Part shown: in pieces, positions 33,819 to 41,586 of the stretch
Layout of the letters: every line of letters starts with the position of its first letter
Position numbering within the stretch: position 1 is the first letter of the stretch
DNA from: WVZL01 sp041862375
GTDB lineage: Bacteria > Acidobacteriota > Aminicenantia > Aminicenantales > Aminicenantaceae
Direction: 5' to 3'
Length of the DNA: 64,000 bases
Assembly: GCA_041862375.1 (NCBI GenBank)
Contig: JBGVTE010000011.1
Span: 1 to 64,000 of the forward strand
Notes under the pieces: generated by a model
Told to the model about the DNA's origin: nothing
The model's database searches: none
The model's input: only the letters and a program-made list of their open reading frames with translations
Made by a program: the position numbers and the translations under genes

Positions 33819-35246
33819 TTACTCCTTCTTATAATCTAGGTTATACTCTATCCTTCTTTTATCTATGATTGCTATGAGGAAAAATGTAACTAGGCTTACT
33901 ATCCAGCAGAAGTAGATCGGATGGGGAAGGCTAATTTTTTGAAAAAAGGAGGAAATTTGAGGGAATTTGAGCCAGAGTCCAAGAGAAGTCATGGTAATAA
34001 GTAATGTCCAGGTGGCATGAGACCTCCTGCATACTTTCGGCCAGAAAAGAGTCATTAACGTTACCAGTGTATATGCAGTGGTCAGGGTGAGTCCGATGAG
34101 CAAAGTTTTTATGATACCAGAGACAGAAACAGCCAGAATGTAGGTAAAAACACTCAAAACTAATACCGAAATCCGGGATATCATCCTTTCCCCCTTTTCT
34201 TTGAGGTCAGGAGCTATAAACCTCTTGATAATATCTCCCACAACCAGAGTCGCGCTCCCTACAAGAAGCGCAGAAGCAGTAGAAACATCAGCAGCCCAGA
34301 GTCCAGCAAGAACAAGGCCGGCTACCACAGGGCTTAAACTCAGCACGGTCCGGGGCAGAGCTTCGGTGGGGATAATTTCGGGATGAAGGACAGTGGCTGC
34401 AATACCGATAACAGCACTTATAAAACCAACGGGCAGGATAATCAATCCTCCGAAGATAAAACCTCTGCGGGCTGAAGATGAGTCTTTGGCAGCAAATGTT
34501 ATCTGAACCACTGATTGGACTGAAAATGCCATGGTACACATAACCATAAACCATCCGATTATGAGACCTAGGCCGATGGCTCCTAGGTCAAAGCCAGGAT
34601 AATCGGCAGGAAGTTTTGCTACAAGCTCTCTAAATCCTCCTATTTTTCCGACTGCAATGACTGCTCCGAGGAGAACTCCTACATAGATGAGAATCACATT
34701 GATTATATTAGTTAAGCCAGCCGCCCAAAAGCCGCCGATTAAAGTTATCCCCACAAAAACCACCGCAGTGACAAACATACCGGCCTTGAAACTGAACACA
34801 TCGGGAAGCAGAGAAGAAAGAATAGCTCCACCAGCCACATACTGGAGAGAAGTAATTACTATTTGTAAGACCAGCTGGCCGAGGACACCGACAACTCTCC
34901 CTGAAGTGTCGTAATGCCTTTCGAAAAGTTCAGGAAGAGTGCTTACCTCCATTCGTCGATAGCGACGGGCAGCGATGAAGCCTACTAATAGTGCTCCGGC
35001 AGCCCAGGCGGCATTATACCATCCTGCTGATATACCAGCTCTGTATGAACTCTCTGCCACTCCGACTGTCGAGGCCCCTCCAACGGCAAGGCCAGTGAGG
35101 AGAGGTGCTACTACCCAAAAAGGCAGGCCTCGCCCTGCTAAAAGGTAAGCAATCATTCCTCCCCTGCTCAGGCGGCGGGTTGCCCACGTAACCACATAGA
35201 GGAGTACGATATAAAGACAGACGATACTTAAAGGAATCCAATTCAT
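33819..35246 (-). CDS. Sodium:solute symporter family transporter
   Basis: 475 residues, polytopic with about 12-13 hydrophobic segments. It matches the SSS (SLC5-like) family: LTGLAVGGASTVGVAESSYRAGISAGWYNAAWAAGALLVGF, RYRRMEVSTLPELFERHYD, and later ADVSTASALLVGSATLVVGDI. Such carriers use the Na+ gradient to import sugars, amino acids or organic acids. Between the molybdenum-hydroxylase genes and the acyl-CoA ligase on the same strand, import of an aromatic or other carboxylic acid is a reasonable inference, but the sequence alone does not show the substrate. Confidence 0.87.
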   Translation of the reverse strand: MNWIPLSIVCLYIVLLYVVTWATRRLSRGGMIAYLLAGRGLPFWVVAPLLTGLAVGGASTVGVAESSYRAGISAGWYNAAWAAGALLVGFIAARRYRRMEVSTLPELFERHYDTSGRVVGVLGQLVLQIVITSLQYVAGGAILSSLLPDVFSFKAGMFVTAVVFVGITLIGGFWAAGLTNIINVILIYVGVLLGAVIAVGKIGGFRELVAKLPADYPGFDLGAIGLGLIIGWFMVMCTMAFSVQSVVQITFAAKDSSSARRGFIFGGLIILPVGFISAVIGIAATVLHPEIIPTEALPRTVLSLSPVVAGLVLAGLWAADVSTASALLVGSATLVVGDIIKRFIAPDLKEKGERMISRISVLVLSVFTYILAVSVSGIIKTLLIGLTLTTAYTLVTLMTLFWPKVCRRSHATWTLLITMTSLGLWLKFPQISSFFQKISLPHPIYFCWIVSLVTFFLIAIIDKRRIEYNLDYKKE

Positions 35247-35407
35247 GCTTAGTTCATAAAAAAATACAAACCTTATATATCGACTCTCGAAATCTTAACA
35301 ATTAACTCTGCCTCAAAATGACAAGATGCAATGTCATTGATAATATGAAAGCGCTGCTAAATCGAGTTCGAACTTCGAATAGGTGAATCAATTTAAACCA
35401 ATAAGCT

Positions 35408-35580
35408 GTCATTGCGAGCCTCGAAAAGGTGAAGCAATCCCCTACAATAAATCGTCATTGTGAGGAACAAGGTGACGAAGCACACTTAACCTTTTGAATA
35501 CAAAAGATTGCCGCGCTTCGCTCGCAATGACATTTCATCTTGTGAGATTGCCATGCTCCCTTTGATTGCTCGCAATGACA
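35408..35580. repeat. CATTGCGAG / GCAATGACA repeat cluster
   Basis: At least four units in both orientations: GTCATTGCGAGCCTCG with GTGAAGCAATCCC, CGTCATTGTGAGGAAC with GACGAAGC, GATTGCCGCGCTTCGCTCGCAATGACA, and GAGATTGCCATGC with TTGCTCGCAATGACA. They belong to the same family as the copies at 19.7 and 24.15 kb. The cluster fills the second half of the 342-base gap between the symporter and the acyl-CoA ligase genes; the first half is unremarkable apart from a short CAATGTCATTGATAATATG stretch. Confidence 0.75.
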
Positions 35581-35588
35581 TTCTCTAT

Positions 35589-37700
35589 TTATTCCTTATT
35601 TATTCCTTTCAGGCTGCTAGTTTTTTTGATTTTTATTCTTGCGTCAACAACTACAGCACCCTTTCCCTTCTCAAGAGCAAAAACAGGATTTAAATCCAAC
35701 TCATCTATCTCGGAAAAATCAGAGGTGAGTTGAGAGAGGCGAATCAAAATTTCAGTCAATTTTTTAATATCTGCTGCCTTTTCTCCCCTCGCACCTTGTA
35801 GAATGGGGTATCCCTTGATCGAGCGTATCATCTCCAGAGCATCTTCTTCAGAAAGATGTGCTAACCTGAACTGCACATCCTTGAGGGTCTCGACAAAAAC
35901 TCCCCCCAAGCCAAACATGAGCGTTGGACCGAGGCCTTCATTCGCTTTAGCTCCCATTATTACTTCTTTTCCGCTTTCCAGGTATTTCTGGAGGATGAAT
36001 CCAGGTTTTTCTTTTACGAATTTCTTAGCCATCTTTTCATAGGCAGCCAGAAGTTCTGCCTTACCTTTGAGATTGAGGGAAACGCCTCCAACCTCTGTCT
36101 TGTGGATAATAGCTTCAGAATCCACCTTTAACACCACTGGATAGCCAATTTTTAAAGCTGCGCTCTCCAGTTCTCCTTTTTTTGCTAATCTCACAGTAGC
36201 CGCGGCTGGTATTCCGTAGCAGCGGAGGATTTCAAAAACATCATCCTGCGGCAAAAACTTTTCCTTGCCCTTATGGCGGTTCATGATTGCTCCTGCTTTA
36301 CTCTGATCGACAGGGTATCTTTTGTAGACAGGAGCCTTTCTCTGGATAAACTTTCCGTACTCAGTCATTGCAGAAAGTGCTCTTGCTGCAGTTTCTGCAA
36401 AATCATAGACAGGAATCCCACTTTCTCTGATGAGACGGATCACTTCAGCCCATTTTTCTATGGTCATTACCTGGCATACAATGGGCTTCGGCGAAGCCCT
36501 GCCAATCTCACCGAGCTTCCTGGCTATCCCTTCACAATCAACAAAGGGAGCAGTGACAAAGACAAGCAGCAGGGAATCAATATTCGGATCTTTGAGGAGA
36601 GTTTCCACTGTCCCTCCATACTGCTCGGGACCTGCCGTGGCTACAACATCAACGGGATTGGAAACAATAGCCTCCTTAAAGACCAGCTCACCCAGGACTT
36701 CTTTGGTCTTCTGGCTCAGTTCAGCCAATTTAAGCCCGGCTGTGATACATTCATCCACTGCGATTATTGCCGGCCCTCCTGTGTTTGTCACAATGACTAC
36801 CCTGTCTCCCTTAGGAACTGGTTGGTTAGAGAAGGCAATCGCTGCATTAATCATATCCTCCTGAGAGTTGAAGCGCAGAACGCCGCTCTTCTTGAAAATT
36901 ACATCTGTAATCGTTTCCTGTTCGACAAGTGCACCAGTGTGAGAGGCAACAGCTCTCGTTCCTTCGGATGTCTTTCCTGTCTTTAGAGCAAGAATGGGTT
37001 TTTTAGGAGTTACACGACTCGCTACTTCGAGAAATCCGACAGGATCTTTCAGAGTTTCAATGTGAACCATGATGGCCCTTGTCTCTTCATCCTGACCATA
37101 ATAATCAATAATTTCGTTCATGCTCACATCTGCCTCGTTCCCGAAGCTGGAATACATCCTGATTCCCTTCCCGATACGATAAAGGTGCAGTTTCAACGTT
37201 TCTCCAACTCCTCCACTCTGGGCAACGATGGATATATTCCCGGGACTCATGGGCACAAAGGTAAAGTTGGCATAGGCAGAGACTTCGGGATCGGAATTCT
37301 GAATTCCCTGGGAGTTCGGCCCATAAATACGCATCCCGTATTTATGGGCGATCTCAACTATCTGCTTCTCGAGTTTAAGGCCTTCCTCGCCGACTTCTTT
37401 AAACCCGGCAGTATGGACAATGGCAAACTTCACGCCTTTTTTACCGCATTCTTCGATGACATAGGGAACCAGGGTGTTTTTAATGGAGATATTGACCAAA
37501 TCTATCTCGTCTGGAATATCAGTAACAGATGGGTAAGCCTTGAAACTCTTGATGAAATTAGATTTGGGATTGATTGGGTAAATTGGTCCTTTAAAATTGT
37601 GGTCCAGCAGGTTTTGCATAACAATATGGCCGATACTCAAGGGATTATTTGAAGCACCGATGATGGCTACTGATTTTGGTTTAAATAAAGCATCAAGCAT
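35589..37700 (-). CDS. ADP-forming acyl-CoA ligase, fused alpha-beta
   Basis: 703 residues. Domain order: CoA-binding Rossmann (1-130, SVAIIGASNNPLSIGH), flavodoxin-like ligase domain (about 150-290, IVAQSGGVGETL), a second ligase domain (to about 450), and ATP-grasp (about 480-690, YPVVLKVDSEAIIHKTEVGG). The phosphorylatable His is in TRAVASHTGALVEQE. The family converts acyl-CoA + ADP + Pi to acid + ATP + CoA, reversibly. Its ATG overlaps the activator gene's stop by 8 bases. In a fermentative aromatic degrader it could activate the aromatic acid or conserve energy from a product thioester. AAAGGAGG lies just before the ATG. Confidence 0.87.
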   Translation of the reverse strand: MLDALFKPKSVAIIGASNNPLSIGHIVMQNLLDHNFKGPIYPINPKSNFIKSFKAYPSVTDIPDEIDLVNISIKNTLVPYVIEECGKKGVKFAIVHTAGFKEVGEEGLKLEKQIVEIAHKYGMRIYGPNSQGIQNSDPEVSAYANFTFVPMSPGNISIVAQSGGVGETLKLHLYRIGKGIRMYSSFGNEADVSMNEIIDYYGQDEETRAIMVHIETLKDPVGFLEVASRVTPKKPILALKTGKTSEGTRAVASHTGALVEQETITDVIFKKSGVLRFNSQEDMINAAIAFSNQPVPKGDRVVIVTNTGGPAIIAVDECITAGLKLAELSQKTKEVLGELVFKEAIVSNPVDVVATAGPEQYGGTVETLLKDPNIDSLLLVFVTAPFVDCEGIARKLGEIGRASPKPIVCQVMTIEKWAEVIRLIRESGIPVYDFAETAARALSAMTEYGKFIQRKAPVYKRYPVDQSKAGAIMNRHKGKEKFLPQDDVFEILRCYGIPAAATVRLAKKGELESAALKIGYPVVLKVDSEAIIHKTEVGGVSLNLKGKAELLAAYEKMAKKFVKEKPGFILQKYLESGKEVIMGAKANEGLGPTLMFGLGGVFVETLKDVQFRLAHLSEEDALEMIRSIKGYPILQGARGEKAADIKKLTEILIRLSQLTSDFSEIDELDLNPVFALEKGKGAVVVDARIKIKKTSSLKGINKE

Positions 37701-38478
37701 TGGAACCTCCTTTTGCTTCTAAAGCGTATAAAGCCGCTCCAAAAGCGCCTGTCAATTGAGGAAGCGGCGGCACAAAAATTGTCTTGTTTAATCTTTCCTC
37801 GAACATAGTAACTAAAAAAGGATTATATGCCACTACTCCCCCGCTCATAACAATATCCCCTTCCAAGGGGTCCATTTCAAGAGCTCTTTTTACGACTGAA
37901 CCAAAAATCCCTCTTACTAAGTCTTTAACATCAACACCTTCTCTTATCTTGGTCAGGATTTCTGTGGCAGTAAATACAGTACAGTAGCTCCCAATCTGAA
38001 TATTTCTCTCTGCCTTTTCTGCAAGCTCGTTGAGCTTTTCAAGCTTGACATGAAGGCGGTTGGCGATTTCTTCAAGGAATGCTCCTGTCCCTGCAGCACA
38101 CTTGCGGTTCATCTTAAAGCTTGTTCTCCTTCCAGTAACATTTATTCTTATAATCTTACTATCCTGCCCTCCAATATCAATCAGGGTGTGAGCACGGGGG
38201 AAAAAGTGAAAACTTCCTTTGGCATGGCAGCTGATTTCAGTCTTCGTTGTATGGGCAAAAGCTACATTTCGCCTCCCGTATCCAGTAGCTATGATAAAAC
38301 ATTTATCCGAAACATATTTTTGGATACTCTTCTGTGAATTTTTGAAGGCTCTTTCTGAGGCAGCCTTAAAGTCAGCACCTGAATTTACTACTGAATAGCC
38401 TAAAATGTCTTTCTCTTTATCAACAATAACAGACTTTGTGGTGGAGGCTCCTACATCAATTCCCGCAAAATAGTTCAT
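37693..38478 (-). CDS. BadF/BadG/HgdC-type ATPase activator
   Basis: 261 residues, the size of HgdC (component A of 2-hydroxyacyl-CoA dehydratases) and shorter than BcrA. ASKHA ATPase motifs are FAGIDVGASTTKSVIVD, TLIDIGGQDSKII and IVMSGGVVAYNPF. The two cysteines that hold the [4Fe-4S] cluster shared between two monomers are in NRKCAAGTGAFLEEI and SYCTVFTATEI. It uses ATP to fire a low-potential electron into its partner iron-sulfur protein. It is encoded between a frameshifted DUF3795 gene and the acyl-CoA ligase. The only partner candidate in the window is the HgdB-type protein at 38768-40015. Confidence 0.9.
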   Translation of the reverse strand: MNYFAGIDVGASTTKSVIVDKEKDILGYSVVNSGADFKAASERAFKNSQKSIQKYVSDKCFIIATGYGRRNVAFAHTTKTEISCHAKGSFHFFPRAHTLIDIGGQDSKIIRINVTGRRTSFKMNRKCAAGTGAFLEEIANRLHVKLEKLNELAEKAERNIQIGSYCTVFTATEILTKIREGVDVKDLVRGIFGSVVKRALEMDPLEGDIVMSGGVVAYNPFLVTMFEERLNKTIFVPPLPQLTGAFGAALYALEAKGGSNA

Positions 38479-38489
38479 TGTTTATGTAT

Positions 38490-38728
38490 TTAAAAGGCCT
38501 TGCCGGATATAAAATTGCAGTAATCATATTTAATTGGCCCAGTTTTTGTCGTCTCGTAAGGAAACTCAGGACACTCAAAACACAATCTCATCTCTCTGTT
38601 AAATGCACATGTAGCTATCTTGCACATCTTATTTTCTTTCGGCATACATCCTTGCTCGCCATTGGGACATTTCCCCTTGACCATCATAGGGCATTTTCAC
38701 AGGCAATTCCACAGACTCCAATCTTCAT
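38490..38728 (-). pseudogene. DUF3795 Cys-rich protein, single-base frameshift
   Basis: Two overlapping frames together make one DUF3795-like protein. The ATG at 38728 (preceded by GAAGG) gives MKIGVCGIACENAL and a stop; the next frame continues MMVKGKCPNGEQGCMPKEN ... LCFECPEFPYETTK to 38490. Adding one A to the run of four at 38694-38697 restores ...CGIACEKCPMMVKGKCPNG..., with the expected CxxCP motif and an 80-codon gene. Either the gene is broken or the base is a sequencing/assembly error. It lies between the activator and HgdB-type genes. Such proteins are thought to bind metal clusters; function unknown. The 65-residue second frame may also be translated alone. Confidence 0.7.
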
Positions 38729-38767
38729 TTCATCCTTCTTTATTGATTTTTATTTGCCTCAAGGAAG

Positions 38768-40015
38768 TCAATCTTGTGTTTCTAACTGTTCGACAAAGGC
38801 TTCAATATTAGTTTTAGCCTGCTCTTCTGAATAGCAGCGCAAGTCATTCAAATCACCGTTTATGGTAATTGTCGGAATATTCAATTTTTTCTCAAGCCTT
38901 TCTGGCATTCCATAGCGATTGTTGGAATTGTTAGGGCAGGTTTTAGAGTCATGAAAAAGAATGCCATTTATCTTGTACTTTGAAACCATCTCTTCGATGT
39001 ATTTCTCCTTGAAATTCTCATTTCTAACGATAAATATTTCAGTATATGCCCTGGCCAAACTCATAAATGGATCATCAGCATCGAAAGACTCAAAAACCCA
39101 GCTGTTACAATAAGTCGAAGCAATAACTGCTGTTTTGAGACTTATAAAGAACTCAGCAAGGTTTCTCAGTTTCCCCCAGATTGGCATCCCTTCCCAGTAA
39201 AGCCGAAATTTTTCTCCCTCAACAGCTCCTTCATTATTCGCAATCCTCTCTTCCAATTCTTTGAGAAGCACTTTGTAGTACTCTACAGCCTGAGGAGTCC
39301 CTCTCAAAACTACAGCAGGCCCCATATGAATCGTACCATCAAAGAAACTCATCGGTGCCGGGATAGCTGTATTAGCTTCAAGTACCTTTTTCCAGAGCAG
39401 GGTACAGTCTCTTGAAAGTGTCAGAACACTCCGAAATTTATCTATATCAAACTTATTACCAGAAATTTCTTCCAGTGGAGGGATTAAATCTTTAACCTGC
39501 TGAATAACACTCTGGAGATGGTAATCTTTTATTACTCCTATGTTGCGATAGGTGGATATTCCCAGAGCAGGCACCTTTAGTTCTCTGGAATACCAGCTGA
39601 ACCAATCCTGGACATCTCGGCATTGATTGGTGTTATACACCAGCACATCTGGCTTCGGAACTCCCTCTATTCCCTCATAGGCACGGGAAAGCGGTGTCTC
39701 TTTCTTTATGAAAGCACCTATGTCACTCGTGAGGTAAGAACAGATGTCAGGAGAATAGCCGATGGCGTTGGCAACAGGGATATAGTCATTTGCGGTGCGT
39801 GTGGATCCTAACATGGCGCCATGGTTCTCGGGATAATGGACAAGAAATCCCAAGCTCAACAAAAGTTCTGCAGGCCCTACACTGGTGCACCAGGCAATTT
39901 TTGGCGACCCCTCTTTCGACGCACGGTTCAACTCGTAAAAATAATCAGCCATTATCTTTCTCATATGGCCGGTAGCTTGGATTTTCTTGATAGCGGTTTT
40001 CTTTTCTTCACTCAT
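38768..40015 (-). CDS. HgdB/BcrB-family iron-sulfur protein (single subunit)
   Basis: 415 residues of the 2-hydroxyacyl-CoA dehydratase / benzoyl-CoA reductase family. Features: KIAWCTSVGPAELLLSLGF (Cys43), YNTNQCRDVQDWF (Cys132), GILFHDSKTCPNNSN (Cys360), and the C-terminal PTITINGDLNDLRCYSEEQ typical of BcrB/HgdB. Three or more cysteines are placed to ligate a [4Fe-4S] or double-cubane cluster. Classical systems need two different subunits (HgdA/B or BcrB/C); only one is present here with one activator. It might work as a homodimer, like the double-cubane-cluster proteins of the same superfamily, or use a subunit encoded elsewhere. The substrate is not visible; benzoyl-CoA is suggested only by the neighbouring pathway. 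Confidence 0.85.
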   Translation of the reverse strand: MSEEKKTAIKKIQATGHMRKIMADYFYELNRASKEGSPKIAWCTSVGPAELLLSLGFLVHYPENHGAMLGSTRTANDYIPVANAIGYSPDICSYLTSDIGAFIKKETPLSRAYEGIEGVPKPDVLVYNTNQCRDVQDWFSWYSRELKVPALGISTYRNIGVIKDYHLQSVIQQVKDLIPPLEEISGNKFDIDKFRSVLTLSRDCTLLWKKVLEANTAIPAPMSFFDGTIHMGPAVVLRGTPQAVEYYKVLLKELEERIANNEGAVEGEKFRLYWEGMPIWGKLRNLAEFFISLKTAVIASTYCNSWVFESFDADDPFMSLARAYTEIFIVRNENFKEKYIEEMVSKYKINGILFHDSKTCPNNSNNRYGMPERLEKKLNIPTITINGDLNDLRCYSEEQAKTNIEAFVEQLETQD

Positions 40016-40029
40016 GCTCCCTCCTTTAA

Positions 40030-40126
40030 GATGAGGACGGTTCTCTTTTTCTTTTTAAAAACCTAAATAAAGGCAAAATTTCCTGAAAACGTAAAGAAAC
40101 TAGAAAATAAGAGCCGTCCCTTTTTG
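40030..40126. repeat. Inverted-repeat element D (GGACGG ends)
   Basis: AGGACGGTTCTCTTTTTC on the left and AAATAAGAGCCGTCCCTTTTT on the right form an imperfect inverted repeat around a core of about 60 bases. It is a GACGG variant of the family and lies between the HgdB-type gene and the DUF2284 gene. No coding capacity. Confidence 0.65.
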
Positions 40127-40212
40127 CTGGTGGGGAAAAACAAGGACTTCTTCATCCAGATTATCAAAATATCAATAATGTGTTTTCAAGTCAAGAAGTT
40201 CTAGGATCAGGC

Positions 40213-40752
40213 CTATTTAACCATTAGAAATGCATAGCGATTCATCTTCTGTTCGTAATCATACAGCACTGCGATTGGATAACCCAATTGTCTGACTGTG
40301 GAATAGACATCAACACACATTGCCTCGGGAGTAGGTCGGGCTAATTTGGGCTCCTTACAATCTGACTTTCTTCCCGGGCATTCTTCACATATGTTGCAGC
40401 TATCGAGAAAAAGGAGAAAAGCTTTTTCGTGACCTAATATAAATACTTCTTTCTCGAGTTTTAGAAGTTTCAGGTTTATCTTTCTTGCCCAAGGAAACCG
40501 ATCCTCAGGTTTGTCTACTTTTTTTTCAAGATGAAAGACAACAGCTTCCCTATATTCTTTAAAGAATTTTTCGCATTCGGAGAATGAAGGGAGATTCGGA
40601 GGGCATGAAGCTGTTTTTCCGTATTCGTTGCATCCGAAAATGCACTTCATGCGTACCCAGCGGGCAACAATAATCCTTCTAGGATCAATCCATTTGAAAT
40701 CTGTGAATCCATGCTTTAGGAATATTTCCTCAAGTTTTCTTTTAGAAATCAC
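40213..40752 (-). CDS. DUF2284 predicted metal-binding protein
   Basis: 179 residues with the DUF2284 cysteine pattern: RMKCIFGCNEYGKTASCPPNLPS near residues 33-55 and DSCNICEECPGRKSDCKEP near 115-135. These eight or so cysteines suggest one or two iron-sulfur clusters. The family is uncharacterised but is often encoded near corrinoid or HgdB-type redox proteins in anaerobes. GTG start. It is the first gene of the minus-strand run carrying the HgdB-type protein, activator and acyl-CoA ligase, with a good extended -10 promoter about 60 bases upstream. A ferredoxin-like electron donor for the activator is one possible role; this is inference. Confidence 0.85.
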   Translation of the reverse strand: MISKRKLEEIFLKHGFTDFKWIDPRRIIVARWVRMKCIFGCNEYGKTASCPPNLPSFSECEKFFKEYREAVVFHLEKKVDKPEDRFPWARKINLKLLKLEKEVFILGHEKAFLLFLDSCNICEECPGRKSDCKEPKLARPTPEAMCVDVYSTVRQLGYPIAVLYDYEQKMNRYAFLMVK

Positions 40753-40812
40753 TGTTCTTTGTGTCTCTTAAACAGATACAGAGATAATTTCATATAAATA
40801 TTTAAGTGTGAC

Positions 40813-40821
40813 ATTATACCA
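40813..40821 (-). promoter_or_regulatory. Extended -10 promoter (TGGTATAAT) upstream of DUF2284
   Basis: On the minus strand the sequence reads TGGTATAAT, a perfect extended -10 element (TGnTATAAT), 61 bases before the DUF2284 start. No good -35 is present because that position falls at the edge of repeat element E; extended -10 promoters can do without one. Confidence 0.45.
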
Positions 40822-40828
40822 TTTAAAA

Positions 40829-40923
40829 ATAAAAAAGGGGACAGTAGTGAGCTTGTTCCCTTTTAGACTAGAAAAAAATGACAAAAAATGGCAAAATTTA
40901 AAAAAGTAGCCTGTCCCCTTTTA
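40829..40923. repeat. Inverted-repeat element E (GGGGACAG ends)
   Basis: Left end AAAAAAGGGGACAGTAGTGAG and right end AAAAAGTAGCCTGTCCCCTTTTA, with the internal TGACAAAAAATGGCAAAAT resembling the inner motif of elements A-C. It lies between the divergent DUF2284 and YggS genes and ends 4 bases before the YggS start codon. Confidence 0.7.
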
Positions 40924-40927
40924 AGTT

Positions 40928-41581
40928 ATGATTAGAGAGAATGTAAAAAAAATACTTTCGGAACTTCCTGAAGGAGTTCACCTTGTCGCAGCAGCAAAAT
41001 CAAAATCCCCTGATGAAGTCTTAGAGGCAGTGGAGGCAGGTATTAAAATCATAGGAGAAAATTATATTCAAGAAGCTCTTGATGCCTTTAAACTTGTCGG
41101 CAACAGAGTAAAATGGCATTTTATCGGACACTTACAGACAAACAAGGCTAAAAAAGCAATCGAGATTTTCGACATGATCGAGACTGTAGATTCCTTTAAG
41201 ATTGCCAAAGAAATCGACAAAAGGGCCGGCCATTTAGGGAAATTTATGCCAGTGCTGGTTGAAATAAACAGCGGCAGGGAACCGCAAAAATACGGAATTC
41301 TTCCTGAGGACGCAGAACATTTCATTAAAGAAATTGCCGCATTTGAATATTTAAAAATAAAAGGGCTGATGACAATGGGTCCTGCCTTCGGCAACCCAGA
41401 AGAAGCACGTCCTTATTTCGTCGAGACAAAAAAAATATTTGAGAGAATGAAATCCCTCTCTATTCCGAATACAGAGATGAAATATCTGTCTATGGGAATG
41501 ACAAATTCTTATAAGGTTGCTATTGAAGAAGGAGCAAATTTAGTGAGAATAGGAACTAAAATCTTTGGACAGAGGGAATAA
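40928..41581 (+). CDS. YggS-family pyridoxal-phosphate homeostasis protein
   Basis: 217 residues, fold-type III PLP-binding protein. Motifs: HLVAAAKSKSPDEVLEAVEAG with the PLP Lys, GENYIQEALDAF, WHFIGHLQTNKAK, VEINSGREPQKYGI, KGLMTMGP, and KYLSMGMTNSYKVAIEEGANLVRIGTKIFG. These proteins have no known enzymatic activity and buffer PLP. Length is typical. The start codon follows repeat element E by 4 bases and no Shine-Dalgarno sequence is visible, so either translation is weak or leaderless, or the element has displaced the native leader. It converges on the FmdB-type gene with a 5-base gap. Confidence 0.9.
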   Translation: MIRENVKKILSELPEGVHLVAAAKSKSPDEVLEAVEAGIKIIGENYIQEALDAFKLVGNRVKWHFIGHLQTNKAKKAIEIFDMIETVDSFKIAKEIDKRAGHLGKFMPVLVEINSGREPQKYGILPEDAEHFIKEIAAFEYLKIKGLMTMGPAFGNPEEARPYFVETKKIFERMKSLSIPNTEMKYLSMGMTNSYKVAIEEGANLVRIGTKIFGQRE

Positions 41582-41586
41582 GTTCA

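Noticed and set aside
36273..36986. 237-residue frame on the plus strand
   Set aside because: Lies wholly antisense to the acyl-CoA ligase gene, which has full domain motifs; no recognisable protein features.
37062..37652. 196-residue frame on the plus strand
   Set aside because: Also antisense to the acyl-CoA ligase gene; a composition shadow.
38768..40015. Calling the HgdB-type protein a benzoyl-CoA reductase subunit outright
   Set aside because: The second catalytic subunit is missing, and the sequence does not distinguish BcrB, HgdB and double-cubane-cluster proteins; only the superfamily is supported.
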